Positions 13,844-21,185 of a stretch of 23,006 nt of DNA are shown here, in pieces. Numbering within the stretch: position 1 is the first letter of the stretch; every line of letters starts with the position of its first letter. Source of the stretch: Amarobacter sp035326025 (GTDB lineage: Bacteria; Chloroflexota; Dehalococcoidia; Tepidiformales; Tepidiformaceae); contig DAOKYT010000043.1 in the NCBI GenBank assembly GCA_035326025.1, positions 1 through 23,006 of the forward strand. The letters are read 5' to 3'. A model generated the notes under the pieces. That model searched no databases and was not told the DNA's origin. It saw only the letters and a list, made by a program, of their open reading frames with translations. The position numbers were made by a program, and so were the translations under genes.

Positions 13844-14727
13844 GCCGCTATCCGTTCGAATCGCCGGATGACGAATGCCGTGCCAGCGGCGGCGTAGGCC
13901 GCCACCGCCGCCCCGTACCCCCAGAGAGGGATGCCCGCGACATCCTGCACCGAATCCCGCTCCGGCGTCACGCCGAACACCCACATGGCCGCCCCGTAGA
14001 CGAAGTCGAACGGGCTGAGCAAGGCCGCCGCCCGCCCGGCGCCCCCCACCTCCTGCACCAGGATCCCCGCGATCGGCCAGGTGACCAGGAACCACGCCGC
14101 CACCGCGATGGTGGAGTAGGCACGGCGCGATATCTGGCCGGCGATCGCCATCGCCACGGCGCCCATCGCGGCGGCGATCGCCACCCCGCTCACCACCGTC
14201 CGCGGCAGGTCCTCCCAGTTGTCACTCACGTAGTCCCGCAGGTCGTTCGTCGCCAGCCCATTGCCCACGAGCAGCAGCGCCTGCGGAGCGAGCGTCAGCA
14301 CCATCAGGGCGGTCGTGAAGGCGGCCAGCTTCGCCAGCGCGTAGTCCCGCCGGAGGAGCGCCCGCGAGAAGTAGAGCGAGAGCGTCCGCTGGCGCATATC
14401 CCGCCCGGCCATCTCCGGGGCGATGGCCGCGCAGAACAGCGCCACCGGTACCTCCACAAACCCGAAGTAGTTCTCCGGCCGGATCACATCCACATTGTCC
14501 GAGACGATCGCGGCCACCCCGAGCTGGACCACCGCCGGCAGGAAGGCGATCACCGTGATGACGATCGGGATGATCTTGCTCGAAGTCCGCCGCCCTATAC
14601 CGAACGCGCCACGGAGGCTGTACCGGTACAGCGCCATCACCGCGTGCTGGCGCCCCAGCCGTGGCCCGTCGTACCGGCGGTAGCCCAGGTCGTAGATGCT
14701 GCCGCTGCGCGCCTCAGACGGCGGCAT
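13840..14727 (-). CDS. ABC-2 type transporter permease (first exporter)
   Basis: A 295-residue membrane protein. The N-terminal IYDLGYRRYDGPRLGR is a motif common in ABC-2 permeases next to NatA-like ATPases. About six TM segments follow, among them IPIVITVIAFLPAVVQLGVA, ALMVLTLAPQALLLVGNG, VVSGVAIAAAMGAVAMAIAG, TIAVAAWFLVTWPIAGIL and YGAAVAAYAAAGTAFVI. Between the first two, the loop APEMAGRDMRQRTLSLYFS resembles the coupling region of the other permease (SEFEDGTAVYILSKP), which suggests common ancestry of the two exporters. ATG 14727 has GGGAG 7 nt upstream and overlaps the upstream ATPase by 14 nt. Confidence 0.83.
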   Translation of the reverse strand: MPPSEARSGSIYDLGYRRYDGPRLGRQHAVMALYRYSLRGAFGIGRRTSSKIIPIVITVIAFLPAVVQLGVAAIVSDNVDVIRPENYFGFVEVPVALFCAAIAPEMAGRDMRQRTLSLYFSRALLRRDYALAKLAAFTTALMVLTLAPQALLLVGNGLATNDLRDYVSDNWEDLPRTVVSGVAIAAAMGAVAMAIAGQISRRAYSTIAVAAWFLVTWPIAGILVQEVGGAGRAAALLSPFDFVYGAAMWVFGVTPERDSVQDVAGIPLWGYGAAVAAYAAAGTAFVIRRFERIAA

Positions 14728-15643
14728 GCGCGGCTCCCTTCTCCGCCGGCCGGAAGAGGTCTTCCAGGTTCTGGCGGCGCCGCTCCAGCCGCACGAGGCC
14801 CAGCCCGAGATCGGCGCAGCCATCGCGGATCAGGTCGAACGCCCGCTCCTCGCCCTCCAGCGCGACGAGCACCGTGCGCCGGTCGACTTCCGCCCGCAGC
14901 CCCCGCTCCCGGAGGCGGCCCGCCAGCAGCTCCGCTTCTCCCTCCACCTCCACCGCCAGCACACCCGTCGCCGCGGTGAATTCGCCAAGGGGCCCCTGCC
15001 GCAGCAGGTGCCCGCCATCGATCACCACGAGGTAGTCGCACACGCGCTCGATTTCGCCGAGCAAGTGCGAGGCCATCACGATCGAAATCCCGAACTCCTT
15101 CCCGGTCCGCCGCACCAGGTCCAGCATCTCATCGCGGCCGGCCGGGTCCAGCCCGTTCGTCGGTTCATCGAGGAAGAGCACCCGCGGGTCGTGGACCAGG
15201 GCCTGCGCCAGCTTCACGCGCTGCTTCATGCCGGTCGAATAGCCGCGCATCTCCCGGTAGCGCTCCTCGAAGAGCCCGACATGCCGCAGCGTCTCGGCCG
15301 TCCGCTCGCGCGCGGATGCGCGGGGCAGGCCGTTCACCTGGGCCATGTGCGCCACGAACTCCGTCGCGCTCACGTCCCCGGGCAGGCAATCGTGCTCCGG
15401 CATGTAACCCACGAACTGGCGCAGCACCGGCCCCTCGCGGGCGATGTCGTACCCGAGTACCGTCGCGCCGCCGCTGCTCGGCTCCAGCAGCCCGAGCAGG
15501 ATCTTGATGAGCGTGCTCTTGCCCGCGCCATTCGCGCCCACCAGGCCGATGATCCCGGGCTCCACGGCGAGGTCCAGGCCGTTGAGCGCCAGCACGCTCG
15601 CGCCGTACCGCTTGGTCAGCTGTTGCGTCTCGATCAGCGCCAC
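14714..15643 (-). CDS. ABC transporter ATP-binding protein (first exporter)
   Basis: A 309-residue NatA-like ATPase. Walker A is in GLVGANGAGKSTLIKILLG, the signature is YSTGMKQRVKLAQALVHDP, Walker B VLFLDEPTNGLDP, and H-loop IVMASHLLGEIERVCDY. The C-terminal region (about 215-300) has an ACT-like look, VLAVEVEGEAELLAGRL and VLVALEGEERAFDLI. The start is GTG 15643 with a TAGGAT box ending 6 nt upstream and no SD, so the operon transcript is probably leaderless. First gene of the exporter operon. Confidence 0.9.
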   Translation of the reverse strand: MALIETQQLTKRYGASVLALNGLDLAVEPGIIGLVGANGAGKSTLIKILLGLLEPSSGGATVLGYDIAREGPVLRQFVGYMPEHDCLPGDVSATEFVAHMAQVNGLPRASARERTAETLRHVGLFEERYREMRGYSTGMKQRVKLAQALVHDPRVLFLDEPTNGLDPAGRDEMLDLVRRTGKEFGISIVMASHLLGEIERVCDYLVVIDGGHLLRQGPLGEFTAATGVLAVEVEGEAELLAGRLRERGLRAEVDRRTVLVALEGEERAFDLIRDGCADLGLGLVRLERRRQNLEDLFRPAEKGAAHAAV

Positions 15644-15649
15644 ACTGGC

Positions 15650-15655
15650 ATCCTA
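15650..15655 (-). promoter_or_regulatory. TAGGAT -10-like box of the exporter operon
   Basis: On the minus strand TAGGAT ends 6 nt before GTG 15643, the same spacing as at pdxA and the antitoxin. The -35 is weak. Confidence 0.4.
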
Positions 15656-15808
15656 GCAGGCGGCCCGCGACGATCGAGTGCGTCCCGCCACAGAGCGCGC
15701 GGCCACGCGCCACGAGGTAAAGACCGCCGGCCGCCCGGGCCCGCGCCCGGCAACCCGGGGGGACCACGCTCTGGTGTTAAGGCCCAACCTGTCCGATGGT
15801 ACTGATCG

Positions 15809-16726
15809 ATGCCGAAGCTCCCCGTGCCCCGGCTCCCGGGCTCTCAGGCCGTCCGCATCCTCCTCGCTGCCACGTTCATCGCGGGCGTGGGAGCGGTCCT
15901 CGTCGCGCGCGATCCCGCGGGTTCCGGCGCCGAACAGGAACCCCAGGCCGGGTTGGCCTCCAGGCCGGGAGCGTCCGCCACCGCGACCCCCGAACCGGGC
16001 CGCGAACCCCCCGGGCGCCAGGTCATCGAGACGGATGAGGGCGCCATCGCGGAACCCGACCCCGCCCGGCTGCCCGCCGCCGATGCCGCCGCCGCCGCGG
16101 TCAGCCGCTTCTCGATGCCCCTGCGCGAGTGGAGCCGGGTCACCGACCGCTATGGCGCCGCCAATCGCGGCCCCGGCCGGATCCACGGTGGCATCGACCT
16201 CGCGCTCGAAGGGCTGAGCCACTCGGCCGTGTACTCCGCCTGCGCCGGCACCGTCGCCACGGCCGGCTACTCCGGCGCCTACGGGAACCACGTGTTCGTC
16301 GACTGCGGCGGTGGCTGGACCACGCTCTACGGTCACCTCAGCGAAACCCGCGTGGAGGCGGGCGAGGCCGTCGACAACACCGTCGTCCTCGGCATCACCG
16401 GCTCCTCGGGCTATTCCACGGGAGAGCACCTGCATTTCGAAATCCGCTGGGACGACACCCCGGTCAATCCCGAGGACTACCTCGATTTCAAGATCCCCCC
16501 GGGCACGCCGCTCTCCGACGGCCCGCTCTGGTTCCCGGGCAGCGACAACACGCCCGTGCCCACGCCCACCATCACCCCCACCCCGACCGACACGCCGACG
16601 CCGACGAACACGCCGACGATCACCCCGACGCCCACCATCACGCCCACGCCCACCTGGACACCAACGCCGACGCGCACCCCGAAGCCGCCGGCCAGGACTC
16701 CAACGCCCCTGACCGTGGCGCAGTAG
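15809..16726 (+). CDS. M23 family metallopeptidase with TPTP-rich tail
   Basis: A 305-residue protein, probably membrane-anchored and extracytoplasmic. A single hydrophobic segment (VRILLAATFIAGVGAVLVA, about 15-33) is followed by a Pro/Glu-rich linker. The LytM/M23 domain (about 100-230) has zinc ligands His126 and Asp130 in GRIHGGIDLALE and the HLHFE motif (His207, His209), plus LYGHLS, so it is predicted active as a peptidoglycan endopeptidase or a regulator of one. From about residue 247 the tail is almost all Thr-Pro (TPTPTDTPTPTNTPT-like), a low-complexity extension common on Chloroflexota secreted proteins and perhaps O-glycosylated or wall-spanning. Start ATG 15809 has no SD. It is divergent from the exporter operon. 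Confidence 0.88.
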   Translation: MPKLPVPRLPGSQAVRILLAATFIAGVGAVLVARDPAGSGAEQEPQAGLASRPGASATATPEPGREPPGRQVIETDEGAIAEPDPARLPAADAAAAAVSRFSMPLREWSRVTDRYGAANRGPGRIHGGIDLALEGLSHSAVYSACAGTVATAGYSGAYGNHVFVDCGGGWTTLYGHLSETRVEAGEAVDNTVVLGITGSSGYSTGEHLHFEIRWDDTPVNPEDYLDFKIPPGTPLSDGPLWFPGSDNTPVPTPTITPTPTDTPTPTNTPTITPTPTITPTPTWTPTPTRTPKPPARTPTPLTVAQ

Positions 16727-16818
16727 CCGCCGGCCGTTGGCCCGGCGCCGTTCCAGTTCGACCCGGTCCCTTGTCCTTCCGGCCCGGCGTCAACCAGCGA
16801 TGGAGGCCGGCCCGCGGC

Positions 16819-16849
16819 TTGATCCCCGCGCCTCTCCACCCGCTACGCT
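16819..16849 (+). promoter_or_regulatory. possible promoter of the flavoprotein gene
   Basis: TTGATC (16819-16824) and TACGCT (16844-16849) are 19 nt apart. A transcript would start about 28 nt before ATG 16885 and carry the GGGAG SD. The long spacer makes this tentative. Confidence 0.35.
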
Positions 16850-16884
16850 GTGAGCAACAACTCTCCCGGGAGCACCTTCGCCGC

Positions 16885-18207
16885 ATGCCCACCGCCACCA
16901 CCCACGACCTTATCGTCATCGGCAACGGTTCGGCCGGCGATAACATCGCCCGCACCCTGGGCCGGAAGGGCCACCGTGTCGCGGTGGTCGAGCGCGCCCA
17001 CCTGGGGGGCGAATGCCTCAACGATGGCTGCGTGCCGAGCAAGGCCTTGATCGACATCTCGAAACGCGCCGTTGCGGAGGGCCTCTCGTGGGACGAAGTG
17101 GTGGCCCGGGTCCACGCCGTCCAGCTGCTCGTCCGGGGCACCGACCCCAACGGCGGGTTCGCCGCCGACGGCATCGACCTGGTCTGGGGCGATGCCCGCT
17201 TTCGTTCCCCGGTGGAGGTCGAGGTCGATGGCCGCCTGCTGAGCGCCCCGGACGTGGTTGTCGCCACCGGCACGGGGCCAGGCCTTCCGCCGATCCCCGG
17301 CCTTCAGGAGGCCCACCCCCAGACCAACCGCGGCATCTTCACCCTCCCCCGCTTCCCCGCCCGCCTCGCGGTCATCGGGGGCGGCCCCATCGGCCTCGAG
17401 CTGGGCCAGGCGTTTCACCGGCTCGGCGCCGCCGTCACGATCTTCGAAGCGCTCGACCGCATCGCCGCCACCGAGGACGCCGGGGTCTCCCTCGAACTCA
17501 CGAAGCTTTTCGAGCGTGACGGCATCCGCGTCGAAACGAGCGCCTCGATCGAGCGAGTCGACCGCGCCGGGGACGGCCGCGTCAGCGTGACCACCGCCCG
17601 CGGCTGCTTCGAGTTCGACGAACTCCTGGTGGCGGCCGGGCGCGTGCCCCAGGTCCCCGAGGGGCTCGATAGCCTCGGCCTCGCGCGCGACCGGCGCGGC
17701 TTCATCACCATCTCTCCCTGCGGGAAGACGAACCTGGAGGGCCTCTGGGCGGCCGGCGATGTCACCGGCAAGTTCCAGTTCACCCACTACGCGGGCTACC
17801 AGGCGCATCACATCGCGAAGCACATCGAATCGGGCGTTTGCGAGCCCATCCCCGACACGCTCGTGCCGTGGGCCATCTTCACCAGCCCGGAAATCGGCCA
17901 CGCGGGGATGACCGAGCAGCAGGCGCGGGAGGCGGGCCGTGAGATCCGCGTGGCTCACCTGGATGCGGCCGAGCTGGACTGGTTCCGCACCACGGGCAAC
18001 CTGGACGGGTTCGCGAAGGTCATTGCCGACGCCGAAAGCGGCGTCCTCCTCGGCGCGCACTTCATCTGCGCCGGGGGCAGCACCCTGGTGGGCGAGGCCT
18101 GCCTGGCCATCCAGCACGGCCTCACCGCGCGCCAGGTCGCCAGTACCATCCACCCCTACCCGACCGCCTCCGAGCTCTTCCGCTGGGCCTGCGCCAAAGC
18201 GGTGTAG
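16885..18207 (+). CDS. class I pyridine nucleotide-disulfide oxidoreductase (Lpd/MerA-like)
   Basis: A 440-residue flavoprotein that moves electrons between NAD(P)H and a thiol/disulfide substrate. The N-terminal FAD Rossmann motif is IVIGNGSAGDN (GxGxxG at 13-18), and the redox disulfide is Cys44/Cys49 in GGECLNDGCVPSK. The NAD domain has VIGGGPIGLELGQAF followed by an acidic residue at the end of the second strand (TIFEALDRI), favouring NADH. GLWAAGDVTGKFQFTHYA is the second FAD motif, and the C-terminal active-site base is His423/Glu430 in HPYPTASE. ATG 16885 has GGGAG 11 nt upstream; the upstream open frame overlaps the M23 gene and is not translated. No 2-oxo-acid dehydrogenase genes are adjacent, so true dihydrolipoamide dehydrogenase is unproven; mercuric-reductase-like or other disulfide reductases fit too. 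No MerA N-terminal HMA domain is present. Confidence 0.85.
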   Translation: MPTATTHDLIVIGNGSAGDNIARTLGRKGHRVAVVERAHLGGECLNDGCVPSKALIDISKRAVAEGLSWDEVVARVHAVQLLVRGTDPNGGFAADGIDLVWGDARFRSPVEVEVDGRLLSAPDVVVATGTGPGLPPIPGLQEAHPQTNRGIFTLPRFPARLAVIGGGPIGLELGQAFHRLGAAVTIFEALDRIAATEDAGVSLELTKLFERDGIRVETSASIERVDRAGDGRVSVTTARGCFEFDELLVAAGRVPQVPEGLDSLGLARDRRGFITISPCGKTNLEGLWAAGDVTGKFQFTHYAGYQAHHIAKHIESGVCEPIPDTLVPWAIFTSPEIGHAGMTEQQAREAGREIRVAHLDAAELDWFRTTGNLDGFAKVIADAESGVLLGAHFICAGGSTLVGEACLAIQHGLTARQVASTIHPYPTASELFRWACAKAV

Positions 18208-18223
18208 GGCCGGTTCGGCCCGG

Positions 18224-18420
18224 CACCCCTCGCGTTTCGAGGCTCGTCCCCCGCGTCAATCGTCAATCGACAATCGACAATCGAAGCACCCCACGGCGCC
18301 GCTCCCTGCCCGTCGCGGTTCGGAGCGCGATTGTCCCGACACCCCTCGCGCTTCGAGGCTCGTCCCCCGCGTCAATCGTCAATCGTCAATCGACAATCGA
18401 CAATCGACAATCGACAATCA
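18224..18420. repeat. 116-bp duplication with CAATCGA/T heptamer arrays
   Basis: A 46-bp unit at 18224-18269 recurs at 18340-18385 with one mismatch, a period of 116 bp. Each copy starts with a small hairpin (CCTCG, 5-nt loop, CGAGG) and runs into a heptamer array: four CAATCGT/CAATCGA units at 18257-18284, and six plus a partial one at 18373-18420. The only mismatch in the hairpin falls in its loop. This occupies most of the 261-bp gap (18208-18468) between the flavoprotein and the exonuclease gene. Confidence 0.85.
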
Positions 18421-18454
18421 CCCCTCCTCCCTTCTCCCTTCCCCCCCGCACCGC

Positions 18455-18460
18455 TACACT
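18455..18460 (+). promoter_or_regulatory. TACACT -10-like box, leaderless start of the yprB-like gene
   Basis: TACACT ends 8 nt before ATG 18469, after a pyrimidine-rich stretch. There is no SD and no recognisable -35. Confidence 0.4.
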
Positions 18461-18468
18461 CCGCACAT

Positions 18469-19755
18469 ATGTTCGGTGAGCCCGCGCCCCCGGCCCCCGC
18501 CGCCCTGCGCGACCGCCTGAGGGCGGCCCTCCACCAGCCGGTCCGCGGCGAGCCCCTGGTGCGCGATACCAGCGTCACGGCCCGCGCCGACCTCTCCGGC
18601 CTTGGCGGGCGCTGGTTCGATTCGCCCCTCGGCCCCGGCTACGTCATCGAAAGCAGCTACGAAGCGGGCCACGTCCACGGCCAGGTCGCGCTCCACCGCG
18701 CCCTCGCCATCGACCCCGCCCGCCTGGCGGGCCAGGCCCGCGACCCCCGCCTCGCCGGGGTCGACCCGGCGGCCTTCTGCTACGTCGATACCGAAACCAC
18801 CGGACTCGGAGGCTCCGGCACGATGGTCTTCCTGGCGGGCGTCGCCCGCTTCGACGGTGGGACACTGCGCCTCCGCCAGTACCTCCTTCCCGGGCCGGAG
18901 TTCGAGGGCGGCCTCCTCGGCGGCCTCGGCGAGGACCTGGAATCCGCGGGCGCGCTCGTCAGCTACAACGGCAAGTCGTTCGACATCCCCGCCCTGGAGG
19001 TGCGCTACATCCTCTCGCGCCAGCGCCCCGCCCTGCGCGCGAAGCCCCACCTCGACCTGCTCCACCCCAACCGCCGCCTCTTCCGGGGCGTGATCGATTC
19101 GCACCGCCTGGTCCATGTCGAACGCGACCTCCTCGGGTTCGAGCGCGAGGACGACTGTCCTTCGGCCGAAGTCCCCGGGCGCTACTTCCGCTTCCAGCGC
19201 TCCGGCGACCCGACCCACATCCTCCCCGTGCTCCGCCACAACGCCTGGGATATCCTCTCGCTGGTCGCCCTCGCAGCCCACCTTGCCGCCGTCTGCGAGG
19301 GCCCCGGCTACCCGCTGCAGGCAGCTCGAGCGGCCGAGTATACGCGGGACCACGCCACCGCCGCGGCCCGCTACGAAGCCGCCCTCGCCGGGCCGCTCTC
19401 GCGCGCGGAACGGCTCGAGGCGCTCGAACGCGCCGCCCGCAATCACGCGCGCGGCGGCAACTGGGAAGCCGCCGCGGCCTGCTGGCAGGCGCTCATCGAC
19501 GAGCCACGCTCCCGCCGGCTGCTCCCCTACGTGGAGCTGGCGAAGATCGCCGAGCACCGCTTCGGCGATGCCGCGTACGCCTGCGCGTTGACCGGCGAGG
19601 CGATCGCTCTCGCTTCTCGCGGGCTCGTCCCCCAGGGGCCGCCGGCGAGCGAGGTGGCGCTCCCCGCCCTCGAACGCCGCCGCGACCGTCTCCGCCGCCG
19701 CCTGGAAGGCAGGCAGGAGGGCCCTCCGGCCCCGGAGCGCCGGCCGGAGGGGTGA
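18469..19755 (+). CDS. YprB-like ribonuclease H-fold (DEDD) exonuclease with helical C-terminal domain
   Basis: A 428-residue protein. The RNase H-like domain (about 100-275) has the DEDD exonuclease residues: Asp107/Glu109 in YVDTETTGL, Asp172 in SYNGKSFDIPALEVRY, and HNAWDILSLVAL with Asp261. This matches the YprB/RNase_H_2 family, which is annotated as a nuclease but whose substrate is little known. The C-terminal part (about 285-400) is Ala-rich helical repeats resembling TPRs (YTRDHATAAARYEAALAG, NHARGGNWEAAAACWQALID). ATG 18469 is chosen because the N-terminal extension back to 18331 would be encoded by the heptamer repeats. The tail is Arg/Pro-rich. Confidence 0.82.
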   Translation: MFGEPAPPAPAALRDRLRAALHQPVRGEPLVRDTSVTARADLSGLGGRWFDSPLGPGYVIESSYEAGHVHGQVALHRALAIDPARLAGQARDPRLAGVDPAAFCYVDTETTGLGGSGTMVFLAGVARFDGGTLRLRQYLLPGPEFEGGLLGGLGEDLESAGALVSYNGKSFDIPALEVRYILSRQRPALRAKPHLDLLHPNRRLFRGVIDSHRLVHVERDLLGFEREDDCPSAEVPGRYFRFQRSGDPTHILPVLRHNAWDILSLVALAAHLAAVCEGPGYPLQAARAAEYTRDHATAAARYEAALAGPLSRAERLEALERAARNHARGGNWEAAAACWQALIDEPRSRRLLPYVELAKIAEHRFGDAAYACALTGEAIALASRGLVPQGPPASEVALPALERRRDRLRRRLEGRQEGPPAPERRPEG

Positions 19756-19768
19756 ACGGCGCCGCCCT

Positions 19769-19789
19769 GGCACTCAGCACTCGGCACTC
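19769..19789. repeat. GGCACTC heptamer run
   Basis: Three consecutive units, GGCACTC-AGCACTC-GGCACTC, lie in the 71-bp gap before the HTH gene. The sequence differs from the CAATCGA array, but the 7-bp period and the position just ahead of a TAnnnT box are the same. Confidence 0.6.
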
Positions 19790-19799
19790 CTCCCTCTCC

Positions 19800-19819
19800 T
19801 ACACGCTACCGTGTAAACT
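19800..19819. promoter_or_regulatory. inverted repeat overlapping the -10 box of the HTH gene
   Basis: TACACG (19800-19805) and CGTGTA (19810-19815) are perfect inverted half-sites with a 4-nt spacer. The right half overlaps TAAACT (19814-19819), which ends 7 nt before ATG 19827. The arrangement suits autorepression by the XRE-type protein encoded next, with a leaderless transcript. Confidence 0.55.
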
Positions 19820-19826
19820 CTCCGTC

Positions 19827-20039
19827 ATGGAATCGGGCTGGTCCGCCGAATCGATCGCCCGCCTGCGCGCCCGGCTTGGCCTGACGCAGGCCGGGATGGC
19901 CCGCGCTCTCGGCGTTCGCCAGCAAACGGTCTCCGAGTGGGAGACGGGCCGCTATGAGCCGCGCGGCGCGAGCCGGCGCATGCTCGAGCACCTCGCGGAG
20001 TCGCGCGAACCGTACGACCCGGATGGGGGTCCCGGGTGA
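19827..20039 (+). CDS. small XRE/Cro-type helix-turn-helix protein
   Basis: A 70-residue protein that is essentially one HTH_XRE domain: IARLRARLGLTQAGMARALG, then VRQQTVSEWETGRYEPRGAS. The recognition helix QQTVSEWETG is typical. ATG 19827 is preferred over an in-frame ATG at 19752, because the extra 25 residues would be encoded by the heptamer run and promoter. The stop overlaps the DUF2851 start as GTGA, so the two are translationally coupled. It probably binds the inverted repeat at 19800-19815 and regulates the pair. It lacks any ligand or dimer domain. Confidence 0.82.
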   Translation: MESGWSAESIARLRARLGLTQAGMARALGVRQQTVSEWETGRYEPRGASRRMLEHLAESREPYDPDGGPG

Positions 20040-21157
20040 TCGCCGCCGCCCACCCCGCCCACCTGCCAGAATCCGCCCTTGCCGCCCGCTGGGCCCGGGG
20101 CGTCCCGGGCCCGCTCCGCCTGGAGGACGGCCGGCCCCTGCACGTGGTCTTCCCGGGGACGCCCGCCGGCGGCGCGGGGCCAGACTTCACCGGTGCCATC
20201 CTCGATGCCGGGGGAGACCTCCTCCGTGGCGACGTCGAACTCCACCTCCGCGCCAGCGGCTGGCGCCAGCACGGCCACGCGGGCGATCCCGCCTATGCCG
20301 GCGTCGTCCTCCACGTGGTCGCGGCGAATGACGAACCGCACCCGTTCACCGTCCACCGCGGCGGCCGCCTCATCCCCATGCTCGTCCTCGAACCGGAGGC
20401 CGAGCCCGCCTTCCCGCCACCCTTCACGCCTCCCTGCGCGGTCGCCACCGCCCGTGGCCAGGACCCGTCCCCCGCGCTGGAGCGGATGGGCCTCCGCCGC
20501 CTCCGCGCGAAGGCCGCCCGCGTGAACCCGGCACTCGCCGCCCACGGCCCCGGCCAGGCGCTCTACGGTCTCCTCCTCGAAACGCTTGGCGGCGGCGCCA
20601 ACCGCGAACCCTTCGCCGCCCTCGCCCGCCGCCTCCCGCTGGCCGTCCTCCTCGAAGCCGATCCGCCCGGGGGCGTCTCCACGTCACTCGCGCGGGCGGC
20701 CGCGCTAAAGGGGGCAGCCGCCCCGCTCGCCCTGCGCCGCGCGGGTCTCCGCCCGATGGCCTCGCCGGCGCGCCGCCTCGAATCGGCCGCCGCCCTGCTC
20801 GCGCGCTGGTGGCCGCCGGGTTCCCCGCCCACCTGGCCCCCCGGCCTCGGCCCGGAGCTGACCTGGCGGGCCGCCTCCGTCCCGGGCATCGGCCGTTCCA
20901 CCGCCATCGAAGTCATGGTGAACGCCGTCCTCCCGGTCGCGCTCGCCGCCGGGGTCCTTCCCGCCCCCGCCGTCGAGGCGGCCTGGCGCGCGCTCCCCGC
21001 GCCCGGCACCTACGGGCGCCTGCGCCGCCTCGAGTCATGGCTCGGCGGCGAAACCGCCCCACCGTTCACCACCGCCGCGCGCCTCCAGGGCGGCCTCCTC
21101 CTCCACGCCGGCTACTGCACCCGCGGCGCCTGCGGCCGCTGCCCGCTCTCGAGCTAA
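20036..21157 (+). CDS. DUF2851 family protein
   Basis: A 373-residue protein of unknown function recognised by DUF2851-type motifs: AGPDFTGAI (48-55), RGDVELHLRASGWRQHGH (64-81), VVLHVVAANDE (90-100), LRPMASPARRLESAA, GRSTAIEVMVNAVLP, and a C-terminal Cys cluster QGGLLLHAGYCTRGACGRCP (C-x4-C-x2-C). The N-terminal Asp50...Glu68-x-His70 layout superficially resembles the D...ExK core of PD-(D/E)xK nucleases, and the Cys cluster could bind metal; both are inference. GTG 20036 overlaps the HTH stop by 4 nt. The pair may be a regulated enzyme, or act as regulator and effector. The composition matches the host genes. Confidence 0.8.
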   Translation: MIAAAHPAHLPESALAARWARGVPGPLRLEDGRPLHVVFPGTPAGGAGPDFTGAILDAGGDLLRGDVELHLRASGWRQHGHAGDPAYAGVVLHVVAANDEPHPFTVHRGGRLIPMLVLEPEAEPAFPPPFTPPCAVATARGQDPSPALERMGLRRLRAKAARVNPALAAHGPGQALYGLLLETLGGGANREPFAALARRLPLAVLLEADPPGGVSTSLARAAALKGAAAPLALRRAGLRPMASPARRLESAAALLARWWPPGSPPTWPPGLGPELTWRAASVPGIGRSTAIEVMVNAVLPVALAAGVLPAPAVEAAWRALPAPGTYGRLRRLESWLGGETAPPFTTAARLQGGLLLHAGYCTRGACGRCPLSS

Positions 21158-21185
21158 CCCGCCATGGCGGCGGCATCCGCGCTGC

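Noticed and set aside
14696..15805. 369-codon plus-strand ORF across the exporter ATPase
   Set aside because: Antisense to a gene with intact Walker and signature motifs; low-information composition.
16129..16884. N-terminal ~250-codon extension of the flavoprotein, possible fusion
   Set aside because: It is out of frame over the M23 gene and reads as Arg/His/Pro-rich noise; the flavoprotein has an SD and ATG at 16885.
16843..18153. 436-codon minus-strand ORF antisense to the flavoprotein
   Set aside because: No recognisable domain and fully covered by the disulfide oxidoreductase, whose motifs are complete.
18257..18420. CRISPR array
   Set aside because: The repeats are 7 bp in contiguous tandem without spacers, and no cas genes are present.
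18454..19773. 439-codon minus-strand ORF antisense to the YprB-like gene
   Set aside because: Gly/Ala/Glu-rich shadow frame; the plus-strand gene has all DEDD residues.
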